Shown piece after piece: positions 1 to 6,783 of a DNA stretch of 12,797 nt. Numbering within the stretch: position 1 is the stretch's first letter; every line of letters begins with the position of its first letter. This DNA is from JAAXHE01 sp964551635. GTDB taxonomy: Bacteria > Latescibacterota > UBA2968 > GCA-2709665. The notes below the pieces were generated by a model. It ran no database searches. It was not told the origin of the DNA and was given only the letters and a program-made list of their open reading frames with translations. Location of the stretch: the NCBI GenBank assembly GCA_964551635.1, contig CAZKDZ010000317.1, forward strand, positions 1 through 12,797. The letters are read 5' to 3'. A program made the position numbers and the translations under genes.

Positions 1-140
1 CTCCCAGAGCAGGGCGCGTTGTTCCGTCCCGCACCGATCTGCGTTATCCTCCGGGGTTGGCAGGCCAACGGATCAGGTGAGTCCTGTGAGGGTATTCGCG
101 CCATGCATAGGGCAGGCCCCGCGCCCAGCGGCGACTTTTG

Positions 141-167
141 GTTCCTTTTGGTCGCTTCAAAAGGAAC
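141..167. repeat. Perfect 10-bp inverted repeat (hairpin)
   Basis: GTTCCTTTTG at 141-150 is perfectly complementary to CAAAAGGAAC at 158-167, with a 7-base loop. This forms a stable stem and could be a dispersed intergenic repeat or a terminator for an upstream gene outside the window. No T-run follows directly on either strand, so a repeat is the more cautious reading. Confidence 0.55.
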
Positions 168-292
168 ACGCCGTAGGCAGGGAATTTGGGGAGATGTGGA
201 TGTTGAAGTTGGTTTCGGTCTGCCTGAGGCGCTAAGCCGGGGAGAGAGGTCTGCGGGGCTGAGGGAAGGAGTTGACCTTGATCTTGCCGTTG

Positions 293-313
293 GCTGACGG
301 CTGATCGCTGACA
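293..313. repeat. Three tandem heptamers GCTGAYN
   Basis: GCTGACG, GCTGATC and GCTGACA lie head to tail at 293-299, 300-306 and 307-313. This is a minimal tandem heptamer array in non-coding DNA; chance cannot be excluded with three units. Confidence 0.4.
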
Positions 314-495
314 GTTTCGTGAGGGGCCGGGCGGCGAGCTCCCGGACTGCCGGCGCGCAACTTGTTTCGACGGGACGGTCCGATGTTTATATTGTTGTCA
401 AAGATACGCGGGCAGACGCCCGCCTGGCCCCTTTCATCCCGTCCATCCTGTATCTCCATGTTGCGTGATTTGCAAAGCCGCAAGCGCCCCTAAAC

Positions 496-500
496 GGAGA
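496..500 (+). promoter_or_regulatory. Ribosome binding site of the hydrolase gene
   Basis: GGAGA lies six bases before the ATG at 507. It selects this start over an in-frame ATG at 465, which has no comparable site and would add 14 residues unlike the family. Confidence 0.7.
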
Positions 501-506
501 CACAAT

Positions 507-1601
507 ATGACCGACATTTCGTTCGACGACCTTCTGGAAATTCGAAAAGGCGGAGAGGGCCTCACGATGGGCGGCGGCGCGTCGCATATCGGCAGAATCG
601 ACACCGTGGAAGAATGGGAGACGAAAGCAGACTCGCTTCGGACCATCTTCCGTCAGACCCTGGGCCGAGGCCCCGCGGAGACCTGTCCCCTGGACGCCGA
701 GATCGTCTCGGAAACCGACCTCGGCGACCACGTCAAGCGAAGCATCGCGTACAACGTGGCGCCGGATGAACGCATCGTTGCCGACGCGCTTATCCCCGCG
801 GGACTGTGCGGAACGGCGCCCGCCGTGCTCTGCATCCACCCCACCACGCCGTACGGGAGAGAGCAGGTTATCGGCAACGATCCCTCCGAGAAGGGCCAGG
901 ACCGCGCGTATGCGCTTCATCTGGTCCGGCGCGGCTTCGTCACGCTGTCGTACGACCTGTTGAGCGCCAACGAACGGAAATACGAGGGGCTGCGCGACTT
1001 CGACACAGCGCCCTTCTACGAGAAATTTCCCGAATGGTCCATCCGCGGCAAGGACCTGTGGGACGTCAGCAGGGCCGTCGATCTGCTCGAATCCATTCCG
1101 GAAGCGGACGCCGGACGCATCGGATCCATCGGCCATTCGCAGGGGGGCGGGATCACCATCCACGCGATGGCGCTCGAACCGCGCATTCTGACCGGCGTGG
1201 CGAGCTGCGGTGACTGGCCCGTCCGGTTTTCCAAAAACCCTTTCAACCATGCGCGCACCGGCTGGTGGGTGGGGCGGCCCTACCTGAGGCCGTACTGTCA
1301 GACCGGCAAGCCCTTTCCGATCGAACTCCACGAATACCTCGCCCTGGCCGCGCCCCGCGCGATAATGCACATTACCGCGCTCAACGATTTTCAGTACAGC
1401 AGCGAGGAAACCCATCTCACACGCCCGGTTCTGGCGCGCATGGGCGAATCCGTCTCACGCGTCTTTTCACTATATGGCGTCAAAGACAATTTCCGCCAGG
1501 TCCTGCACGAAGAAGGCCACGGCTTCGCCGACGCGCAGCGTGAAATCGCGTACGCGTTTCTGAAAGAAAAGCTGTCGGCGGTTAGTCCGGGGGACTTGTA
1601 G
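507..1601 (+). CDS. Alpha/beta-hydrolase, dienelactone-hydrolase/acetyl-xylan-esterase type
   Basis: This is a 364-residue serine hydrolase, expected to cleave an ester or related bond; the substrate cannot be told. The nucleophile elbow GHSQGG is at 209-214, with Ser211 as nucleophile. Asp294 (in ALNDFQ) is the likely acid and His338 (in EEGHGF) the likely base, in the order and spacing normal for the fold. The strand before HPTTPYG (111-117) probably supplies the oxyanion hole. Residues 1-75 form an N-terminal extension, as in the larger DLH/Abhydrolase-7-like proteins, and there is no signal peptide, so a cytoplasmic location is likely. The start is chosen by the GGAGA at 496-500. The gene stands alone: its stop codon is inside a palindrome and a hairpin terminator follows 45 bases later. 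Other alpha/beta-hydrolase subfamilies (peptidase S9-like) remain possible. Confidence 0.88.
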   Translation: MTDISFDDLLEIRKGGEGLTMGGGASHIGRIDTVEEWETKADSLRTIFRQTLGRGPAETCPLDAEIVSETDLGDHVKRSIAYNVAPDERIVADALIPAGLCGTAPAVLCIHPTTPYGREQVIGNDPSEKGQDRAYALHLVRRGFVTLSYDLLSANERKYEGLRDFDTAPFYEKFPEWSIRGKDLWDVSRAVDLLESIPEADAGRIGSIGHSQGGGITIHAMALEPRILTGVASCGDWPVRFSKNPFNHARTGWWVGRPYLRPYCQTGKPFPIELHEYLALAAPRAIMHITALNDFQYSSEETHLTRPVLARMGESVSRVFSLYGVKDNFRQVLHEEGHGFADAQREIAYAFLKEKLSAVSPGDL

Positions 1602-1626
1602 GGGCAGGTTTGAAACCTTCCCCTAC
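1598..1626. repeat. 29-bp near-perfect palindrome overlapping the hydrolase stop codon
   Basis: Positions 1598-1611 pair with 1613-1626 with a single mismatch (C1605 against T1619) around a central G. The arms read GTAGGGGCAGGTTT and AAACCTTCCCCTAC. The TAG stop of the hydrolase (1599-1601) is part of the left arm. This looks like a REP-type intergenic palindrome; it could also stabilise the mRNA 3' end. Confidence 0.75.
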
Positions 1627-1645
1627 GTCCGGAAATGCAATACGA

Positions 1646-1674
1646 AAAGGGCCCCGGAAAAACCGGAGCCCTTT
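1646..1674. terminator. Strong hairpin, probable bidirectional intrinsic terminator
   Basis: A 12-bp stem with one mismatch (C1653 against A1667) pairs 1646-1657 with 1663-1674 around an AAAAA loop. The arms begin AAAGGGC and end GCCCTTT, so A- and T-rich ends flank a G+C core. It lies 45 bases after the hydrolase stop and should end that transcript. On the minus strand the stem is followed by a T-rich end, so it could also stop read-through from the binding-protein gene. Confidence 0.75.
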
Positions 1675-1788
1675 GCCTGTACGAGTCTCTATTTGAGCGG
1701 GTTATTTCAGATTCATCTGTACAAGAGTACCGGAAAGACTGTTAAATAAAGGATATCCGGGAAAAAGGACCTCAGCGCCCAATTTCTT

Positions 1789-1952
1789 AGAAGCTGTTTT
1801 AAAATTACCGGTGAGTTTCCGAGCGCGAGCGAAAAAGCGGCGGTCAAGGCGGGAAAATCCGCCCATATTTGTCTATACGGGTGGGTTTGACCAACGCCGA
1901 CCGGCGCTTTTGCAGCCGTGCGAAGACCGCTGGGGATTTTAAGACAGCTTCT
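1789..1952. repeat. 164-bp foldback (MITE-like) element
   Basis: The ends AGAAGCTGTTTTAAAAT (1789-1805) and ATTTTAAGACAGCTTCT (1936-1952) are inverted repeats matching at 16 of 17 positions. Inside there is nested complementarity: AAAAGCG (1833-1839) with CGCTTTT (1905-1911), GGTCAA (1842-1847) with TTGACC (1887-1892), and GGCGG (1848-1852) with CCGCC (1859-1863). The whole segment can therefore fold into one long branched hairpin. It has no coding capacity and lies 21 bases beyond the stop of the minus-strand binding-protein gene. Terminal repeats plus a foldback interior fit a non-autonomous mobile element or a large REP-like structure. No clear target duplication is visible. Confidence 0.7.
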
Positions 1953-1973
1953 CAGCAGGGGCCATAGATAGGC

Positions 1974-3110
1974 TTACTTGAAGACTTCGAAGGCGCCGTT
2001 TCGTACCTTCAGCACAATGGGATTGTAAACCGCGTCGCCATCGGGATTGAACGAGAAACGACCCAGAATCGTATCGACCTCCCGGGTATTGCTCATCGCG
2101 CGCTTGATCGCACTCGCGTCCATCGATCCGGTTTCCGCTATTGCTTTGGCAAGAACAAGCAGCGAGACGTAAGAAATCGCGCCCCATGGGTGCGGTTCAT
2201 AGCCGTACCTGGCGATGTAATTTTCAACGAAGGCCCGGTTCCCGGGTGTGGAAGCGTTGCTTGCCCAACTCAATACGGAAATTGCGCCTTCGGCGGCGTC
2301 GCCCGCTTTCTTGACTTCGGCCAGGGACAGTTCAGGCATGATCATAGGAATCGTTGAAGGGATGCCAACCTCACGGGCGTTGACCAGAACCTGAATCATC
2401 TCCGCCGCCAGACACGAGACGAACACGGCATGTGGCTTCAAAGCCATTATTCTGCTCAGCTGGTCGGCAAACGAGGAGTCGCCCGTTGCAAAGGTCTCCC
2501 TTGTCAGAATCTGGACATCGTGATCGGCCAGGGCGTCGCGCAGTTCCTCGTCCAGGCTGAGGGAATACACGTCGGTCGAATCGACCATAATCGCCACTCT
2601 TCGATACCCCAGTTTCTCCTTCGTACCCTTGACGGCGCCTGGAGCGAGCGTGCCAACGTTGAGGCCCGTGCGGAAGATATAGTCGCCGATCGCGCTCAGG
2701 CCGACGGCGGTCGACGTTGGACTTAAAGCCAGGACCTCGCTCTGTTGAGCGATCGGAAACACTTCCTTCGCCACGGTGGAGATTCCGGGACCCAGGATGA
2801 CGGACACACGGTCCTCTTTGATGAGTTTATTGAACGCTTTCGTGGCGGCATCAACCGTGCCTCGCGAATCCTCCCTGATGAACTCGATGCTCGAGCCCCC
2901 GAGTATCGATGAACCGTTGATTTCTTCAAGGGCAAACTGGATGCCTTCCCACGCCGGCGCGCCGTATAAGATCTGCGGGCCAGTCAGCGGGAGTGCGACG
3001 CCGATTTCGATCTTTTCGGGCAAAGCATCTGCAACGCTGCCCCAACTCACGGCAGCGACGAGCGAGAAAGCGAACAGACTGCGAATCCTGGTTAACAAGG
3101 CTGACCCCAT
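1974..3110 (-). CDS. ABC-transporter periplasmic substrate-binding protein, Leu/Ile/Val-binding (Peripla_BP_6) type
   Basis: A 378-residue exported binding protein of the type I periplasmic fold that would capture an amino acid or similar small solute for an ABC importer. Residues 1-29 form a signal peptide: Arg8/Arg10, a hydrophobic core FAFSLVAAV, and an A-D-A cleavage motif at 27-29. The mature protein opens with the family hallmark KIEIGVALPLTGP (33-45), followed by a GI-x-FALEEIN helix (56-65), the ILGPG-x-ST region (105-112) and the RVAIMV strand (171-176) that starts the second lobe. Length matches the family. No Lys or Cys lipobox is present, so it is soluble. The start lacks a good ribosome binding site; ATG 3110 is kept because it gives a complete signal peptide. 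No permease or ATPase is nearby, so it is an orphan or works with a distant transporter. Confidence 0.85.
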   Translation of the reverse strand: MGSALLTRIRSLFAFSLVAAVSWGSVADALPEKIEIGVALPLTGPQILYGAPAWEGIQFALEEINGSSILGGSSIEFIREDSRGTVDAATKAFNKLIKEDRVSVILGPGISTVAKEVFPIAQQSEVLALSPTSTAVGLSAIGDYIFRTGLNVGTLAPGAVKGTKEKLGYRRVAIMVDSTDVYSLSLDEELRDALADHDVQILTRETFATGDSSFADQLSRIMALKPHAVFVSCLAAEMIQVLVNAREVGIPSTIPMIMPELSLAEVKKAGDAAEGAISVLSWASNASTPGNRAFVENYIARYGYEPHPWGAISYVSLLVLAKAIAETGSMDASAIKRAMSNTREVDTILGRFSFNPDGDAVYNPIVLKVRNGAFEVFK

Positions 3111-3248
3111 GGGTTAGGATTGCAATTTTGAAATTGAGGTATCTCTGATTAACCTGTCGGTTGTCTCTGCTGGAATGAAGTATTACAAATGAGATGGATG
3201 GCAGGGCGAAGTCATTTTCCAGACGCCGCATTCAATAAATGAATGTAA

Positions 3249-3285
3249 CGGATTTCGCACCATATTGCAATGATTCGGATTTCGC
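3249..3285. repeat. Two 10-bp direct repeats CGGATTTCGC
   Basis: CGGATTTCGC occurs at 3249-3258 and 3276-3285, start-to-start 27 bases, in the gap between the TonB-family stop and the binding-protein gene. It may be a paired protein-binding site or chance; the second copy ends six bases from the TonB-family stop codon. Confidence 0.3.
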
Positions 3286-3291
3286 GCAGAC

Positions 3292-4062
3292 TCAGTCCTG
3301 CAGCTTGAAGTGGATCGGGACCACGAGCCACACCTTTACCGGACGGTCGCTCTGGCGGGCAGGTTCGAACAGGAACTTGCTCACGGCTTCCCTGGCCGAT
3401 GCACGGAAGATCTCCTCGCCTTTCAGCACCTGGATCTGTTCCGCTTTGCCGTCCCGGCCAAGAAGCACTTTCAACATCACCGATCCCTGCAGGCCGGCAC
3501 GCAGCGCAAACTGCGGATATTCAGGGATCGCCCGCCTGATCAGCCTGGGCTTCTGCTCCACCTTCCAGACTTCCAGGATTTCCTCCTCTTCGATGAGAAT
3601 GGCTTTACTCTCTGCCGTTGGAGGAGGCGGCAGATCCACCGGCACGTCCTCCAATTCGAGATCGGTGGTCTCGATTGTCATGTCGTCCGGGACGTTCTCG
3701 TCTTCGGTTTCGATGGGAATGGCCGGACGCGGCGGCGGCGGCGGACGTGTAATCTGCCGGGTCTCGGGAAGGTCCTCGACATGGATGATAATCTGATCCG
3801 GTTTCGAAGTTGTGGCCTGAATGTCCAGGGTTGGAAACAGAACGGCAATGCCGGCATGCAACGCCACGGAAAGCGCGAAGGAAAGACCGAGAACCTGGCC
3901 ATATCGCCGCTTCATGTCCGCCTCAGGGTCCTTATCCCGTTTTTCCACCTGGATGCCGGTCCGCCGATCCGCAAGAAGCAACTGAAAGCGCTTGCGTTTA
4001 TTCCGCTGGGCGGCCAGAGTCGACAGGATGGATCCTTCAAACCGATGCAGCACGAACTTCAT
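3292..4062 (-). CDS. TonB-family energy transducer protein
   Basis: A 256-residue TonB-type protein that would link the inner-membrane proton gradient to outer-membrane receptors. One transmembrane segment follows the Lys/Arg patch MKRRYGQ (50-56), roughly residues 55-77 and containing the usual S-x-x-x-H motif (SVALH, 65-69). A proline/acid-rich periplasmic spacer comes next (P107-P111, PPPP 145-148, many Asp/Glu). The C-terminal TonB domain (about 178-256) has the classic EYPQFALRAGLQGSV and LGRDGKAEQIQVL signatures and ends with the FEPA strand region. The start at 4062 has an excellent GAGGGGGG site; a later start at M50 (position 3915) would give the more usual TonB length, so the first 49 basic residues are an unusual cytoplasmic extension. 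No ExbB/ExbD is in view. The binding-protein gene lies 181 bases downstream on the same strand. Confidence 0.88.
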   Translation of the reverse strand: MKFVLHRFEGSILSTLAAQRNKRKRFQLLLADRRTGIQVEKRDKDPEADMKRRYGQVLGLSFALSVALHAGIAVLFPTLDIQATTSKPDQIIIHVEDLPETRQITRPPPPPRPAIPIETEDENVPDDMTIETTDLELEDVPVDLPPPPTAESKAILIEEEEILEVWKVEQKPRLIRRAIPEYPQFALRAGLQGSVMLKVLLGRDGKAEQIQVLKGEEIFRASAREAVSKFLFEPARQSDRPVKVWLVVPIHFKLQD

Positions 4063-4067
4063 CTTGT

Positions 4068-4075
4068 CCCCCCTC
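4068..4075 (-). promoter_or_regulatory. Ribosome binding site of the TonB-family gene
   Basis: Read on the minus strand, GAGGGGGG is followed by ACAAG and then the ATG at 4062. It supports this start over the ATG 13 codons upstream (4101) and argues that the N-terminal extension is really translated. Confidence 0.7.
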
Positions 4076-4344
4076 AATGTATCTACACCAAACCGCGACA
4101 AAAACCTTCAGCAATGAAGTATATATACAACCAATGTTACGGACCGGTTACGTGAAGGTTGTGAAGCGATGACCTGTGGAGACGAACTGACGACGAGGTG
4201 TGGTTCCTTCAATGGCTTTCGACTTCGCAGATCGCTTCTTCGTTCCAAAAATTCAGCTTCACGTCTCACGGTACCATAACGCCGCATACCGGACGGCGAC
4301 CGACGAAGAGCATGTCCGCAGACCTTGCCCCCGTCCTATTTTCG

Positions 4345-4373
4345 TTTCAATTGCGGGACCTCAACCTTATACT
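4345..4373 (+). promoter_or_regulatory. Possible sigma-70 promoter for the BNR_4-like gene
   Basis: TATACT at 4368-4373 resembles a -10 box (5 of 6). TTTCAA at 4345-4350 is a weak -35 box at 17-base spacing. Transcription would start near 4380, about 37 bases before the ATG. Read by eye only. Confidence 0.3.
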
Positions 4374-4403
4374 TGTACCAGTACGAAGAATCAACCAACA
4401 ACC

Positions 4404-4408
4404 GGAGG
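4404..4408 (+). promoter_or_regulatory. Ribosome binding site of the BNR_4-like gene
   Basis: GGAGG lies eight bases before the ATG at 4417 and decides this start over the in-frame ATG at 4198, which has no such site. Confidence 0.75.
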
Positions 4409-4416
4409 CGAAGACC

Positions 4417-6747
4417 ATGGATTCGACGATTCAATGGGGTATCGGCGGCGCGGGAGGCGCGTACTTTCTCGCCGAGCCCGGTGAGCTTGTCATCGACCTT
4501 CAGAAACGAGACCGGAACGTCCATAACCGCCGCACGGACCTGCGCGCGCTCCTGATTACCCCAGACCGAAAGGTCATACAGGAGGTGACGCTGCCCGACA
4601 CCGGTCCTGGCGATGGCAACAGCCCTATTCAACATACACGGTTGTCGACGCATGTCAACCACAAAGGCATCTACAAGCTCAACATCACGATTTCCAATGA
4701 CAGGTACGGTGAGGAGATCGTCTGGGCGTTTCGCACCAACTGCAGGCACTACCTCATCGAGACTTCCCGCGGTCACAAGGACGCCAGGCACGAGGAACCC
4801 ATCGTCCTGCTCGCGCCGGAGCATCCCGGCGACGTCTGCTTTCTTCCTCCCCTGGGCGCGTTCGACGTCGAATTGGAAGACCTGCCCGACTCTGTAAAAT
4901 CACTGACCGTGTTCGAAGCTTCCGGAAGCCCCGTGGATACCCTTTCGGCTCGGGGCGGGCGCGTGAAACACACGTTTCCGGCAGACGTCCGCCGTTCCAG
5001 GCCCTGGCGCCTCCACCTGCCCGCCCAGCAAGCTGTAATCCACATCGACGGCGTCACGCGCTGGTTCGACGACGACCCTCACGTGAACATGTCATATTGG
5101 AGCCCGAACCTGGAATCCTTCTTTCCCCTCCACGCCTGCCGCTGGTTGCTCACACCCTACAGCCGAAACGTGTACGTCCGCGCTGGATCGTCCGGCGCGA
5201 TCGACTTCCAGGTGAGAAACAGCTCCAGCAACCCGCAAACCGTGCGGCTGACGCCTGAAACAGAAGGGGCATCCACCCTCCCGGTCCGGCTCTCCGCGGA
5301 CACGGTCAATCTTGGCGCGATGGAGAGTGTGCGGGTTACCGCCCAATACCACGTGCCCGATTCCACGGGGGAAGATGAATCCCTTACGTGCCGGCTGAGG
5401 GCCACGTCAGAAACCTACCCCGAAGTTTCCACTTTTTCCACGTTATCGCTCAGGACAGGAACTTCACCTGTTCGAAGACCCATCCGCCTGCCGCTTGTTT
5501 TGAAGCCCTACAAACATGAGAACGCGCAGTTCGGTTTTGTGCCCGACTGTCCGGTAGAGAACCAGATCTATTTCGATCTCGACAACCTGCCATTCGTACG
5601 TACTGAAAAAGGGATCAGCACATTGCGGGACGGTCGCTGGACCGAAACCGACTTCGGTAGCTCCGTCCGCGGCATCGACAACGCCGCTGATGGAACCGCA
5701 TCCACCAAGATTGCCTTCGATGCGGAGAATCTACTATATAATGTGGCCAATGTCAACGGTCAACCCAACCTGCTGTATTCCTCGGACCAGGGCCGCACAT
5801 TTTCCGCGTGCGCGATTCCCGGCAGAGAAGATTGTCCGCGCACTTTCGATATCGAATGGTTCACCGGGCATAACTCCTGCGACGGTCCCCCGCCCATCCT
5901 CCGCTACTCCCGTACTGCGGAAGATGTACGCCTTTTCTGGCGGAAAGTCAACGACCTGGAGCTTTTCCTGCCCGAGATGACGTCCCAAGGGGTGTCGCTG
6001 GGCGACCCGATACTCGTCTCCGATCAGTGCATCGGTCTCTCTCAGCATTCCGGTATTCCGGCTTCGGTCGTCTCCAGGAAAGGCAAAGTCCACGTCATCT
6101 GGGCCGAAGCGACCGACCCGGACGAAGACGTCCCCGGCGTGCCCACGTACGTCGCCACGATCGACAGAGAGACTCGTCGGATGGGCTCACCCGCGCTGGT
6201 CGGCTACGGTCCGCCCGCGAACGACATCCACAATTCTCCCAGCATCACCATGGACAGCCAGGGTTATCTGCATGCGCTGTCGGGTACCCACGGATGCCCA
6301 TTCCCCTATGCCCGATCGCTGGCCTCGAACACAGCTGACGGCGGCTGGACGGAACCCCGGGATGCCTGGCCGGACGCGCGGCAGACCTACATCGGCTTCG
6401 TCTGCGACCCGGAAGACACGCTGCATTCGGCCTTCAGACTCTGGTGGAGCGGGACCAGCTACTTCCCGGCGGGCAACTACGCGACGCTCGCGCATCAGCA
6501 GCGCCCCGCGGGCGGCGCCTGGCAGGAACCCCAGGTCCTCGTGGTGCCGCCGTTCTCCGAATACAGCGTGTTCTACCACCGGCTGACCATAGACCGCATC
6601 GGGCGGCTGTTCCTCTCATACGACTACTTTTCCACCTACTGGTTCTACAGGAACGACCACCCGGACAGCCGCCGTTCGCTGATGATGTCCCCGGACCGCG
6701 GAAAAACGTGGAAACTCATGGAGACTGCCGATCTCACGGGCAGCTGA
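4417..6747 (+). CDS. BNR_4-like beta-propeller protein, possible polysaccharide lyase relative
   Basis: A 776-residue protein. About residues 1-370 look like beta-sandwich domains (alternating strands, a 'GVYKL'-like repeat feature at GIYKLNI 84-90, and a CARDB/NEW3-like stretch around 255-330). Residues about 380-776 look like a sialidase-type propeller: Asp-boxes SSDQGRTF (455-462) and SPDRGKTW (758-765). The most family-specific segment is DIHNSPSITMDSQGYLHA (603-620) followed by H625 and Y631, as in BNR_4 proteins, which include the PL24/PL25 ulvan lyases. H605 and H625 are 20 apart, and Y658 and R674 are 16 apart, resembling the active-site spacing I recall for those lyases. A glycan-binding or glycan-cleaving role is inferred. 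Oddly, there is no signal peptide. The ankyrin gene follows after 36 bases, so co-transcription is likely. Confidence 0.7.
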   Translation: MDSTIQWGIGGAGGAYFLAEPGELVIDLQKRDRNVHNRRTDLRALLITPDRKVIQEVTLPDTGPGDGNSPIQHTRLSTHVNHKGIYKLNITISNDRYGEEIVWAFRTNCRHYLIETSRGHKDARHEEPIVLLAPEHPGDVCFLPPLGAFDVELEDLPDSVKSLTVFEASGSPVDTLSARGGRVKHTFPADVRRSRPWRLHLPAQQAVIHIDGVTRWFDDDPHVNMSYWSPNLESFFPLHACRWLLTPYSRNVYVRAGSSGAIDFQVRNSSSNPQTVRLTPETEGASTLPVRLSADTVNLGAMESVRVTAQYHVPDSTGEDESLTCRLRATSETYPEVSTFSTLSLRTGTSPVRRPIRLPLVLKPYKHENAQFGFVPDCPVENQIYFDLDNLPFVRTEKGISTLRDGRWTETDFGSSVRGIDNAADGTASTKIAFDAENLLYNVANVNGQPNLLYSSDQGRTFSACAIPGREDCPRTFDIEWFTGHNSCDGPPPILRYSRTAEDVRLFWRKVNDLELFLPEMTSQGVSLGDPILVSDQCIGLSQHSGIPASVVSRKGKVHVIWAEATDPDEDVPGVPTYVATIDRETRRMGSPALVGYGPPANDIHNSPSITMDSQGYLHALSGTHGCPFPYARSLASNTADGGWTEPRDAWPDARQTYIGFVCDPEDTLHSAFRLWWSGTSYFPAGNYATLAHQQRPAGGAWQEPQVLVVPPFSEYSVFYHRLTIDRIGRLFLSYDYFSTYWFYRNDHPDSRRSLMMSPDRGKTWKLMETADLTGS

Positions 6748-6783
6748 TCACCGTGCCGGATTCCGGAGAAGGGACTGTTTGCA

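Larger units (their letters stand above)
1..506. other. Intergenic region upstream of the hydrolase gene
   Basis: No convincing gene is visible here. The open frames that cross it have low-complexity, Arg/Pro/Gly-rich translations, no good ribosome binding site, and run through palindromes. The stretch holds a 10-bp perfect hairpin (141-167), a tandem heptamer (293-313) and a small G+C hairpin at 408-423 (six-base arms around AGAC). The last 12 bases carry the ribosome binding site of the hydrolase. I see no clear sigma-70 promoter; a TTTATA-like box near 386-391 has no well-spaced partner. Confidence 0.6.
4063..4416. other. Divergent intergenic region
   Basis: This stretch separates the minus-strand TonB-family gene from the plus-strand BNR_4-like gene. 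It contains the palindrome GTATATATAC (4119-4128) and an 8-bp inverted repeat AACCTTCA (4103-4110) with TGAAGGTT (4153-4160) that brackets this AT-rich core, a layout fitting an operator or promoter for the TonB-family gene. The open frame continues upstream of the BNR_4-like start, but its translation there is not family-like. Confidence 0.45.

Noticed and set aside
19..297. Open frame of 92 codons at the left edge
   Set aside because: Its translation is low-complexity, it runs through a perfect hairpin and a tandem heptamer, and has no ribosome binding site.
362..393. Promoter for the hydrolase (TTGTTT with TATATT)
   Set aside because: The spacing is 20 bases, too long for a typical sigma-70 promoter, and both boxes are weak.
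387..1415. Long minus-strand open frame of 342 codons opposite the hydrolase
   Set aside because: It is the antisense shadow of a well-supported hydrolase gene in GC-rich DNA, and its translation shows no family motif.
3310..4155. Plus-strand open frame of 281 codons opposite the TonB-family gene
   Set aside because: Antisense shadow; the minus-strand frame has the TonB domain, membrane segment and ribosome binding site.
4198..4416. Extension of the BNR_4-like frame to the earlier ATG
   Set aside because: No ribosome binding site, translation unlike a signal peptide or family domain, and GGAGG at 4404 favours the ATG at 4417.
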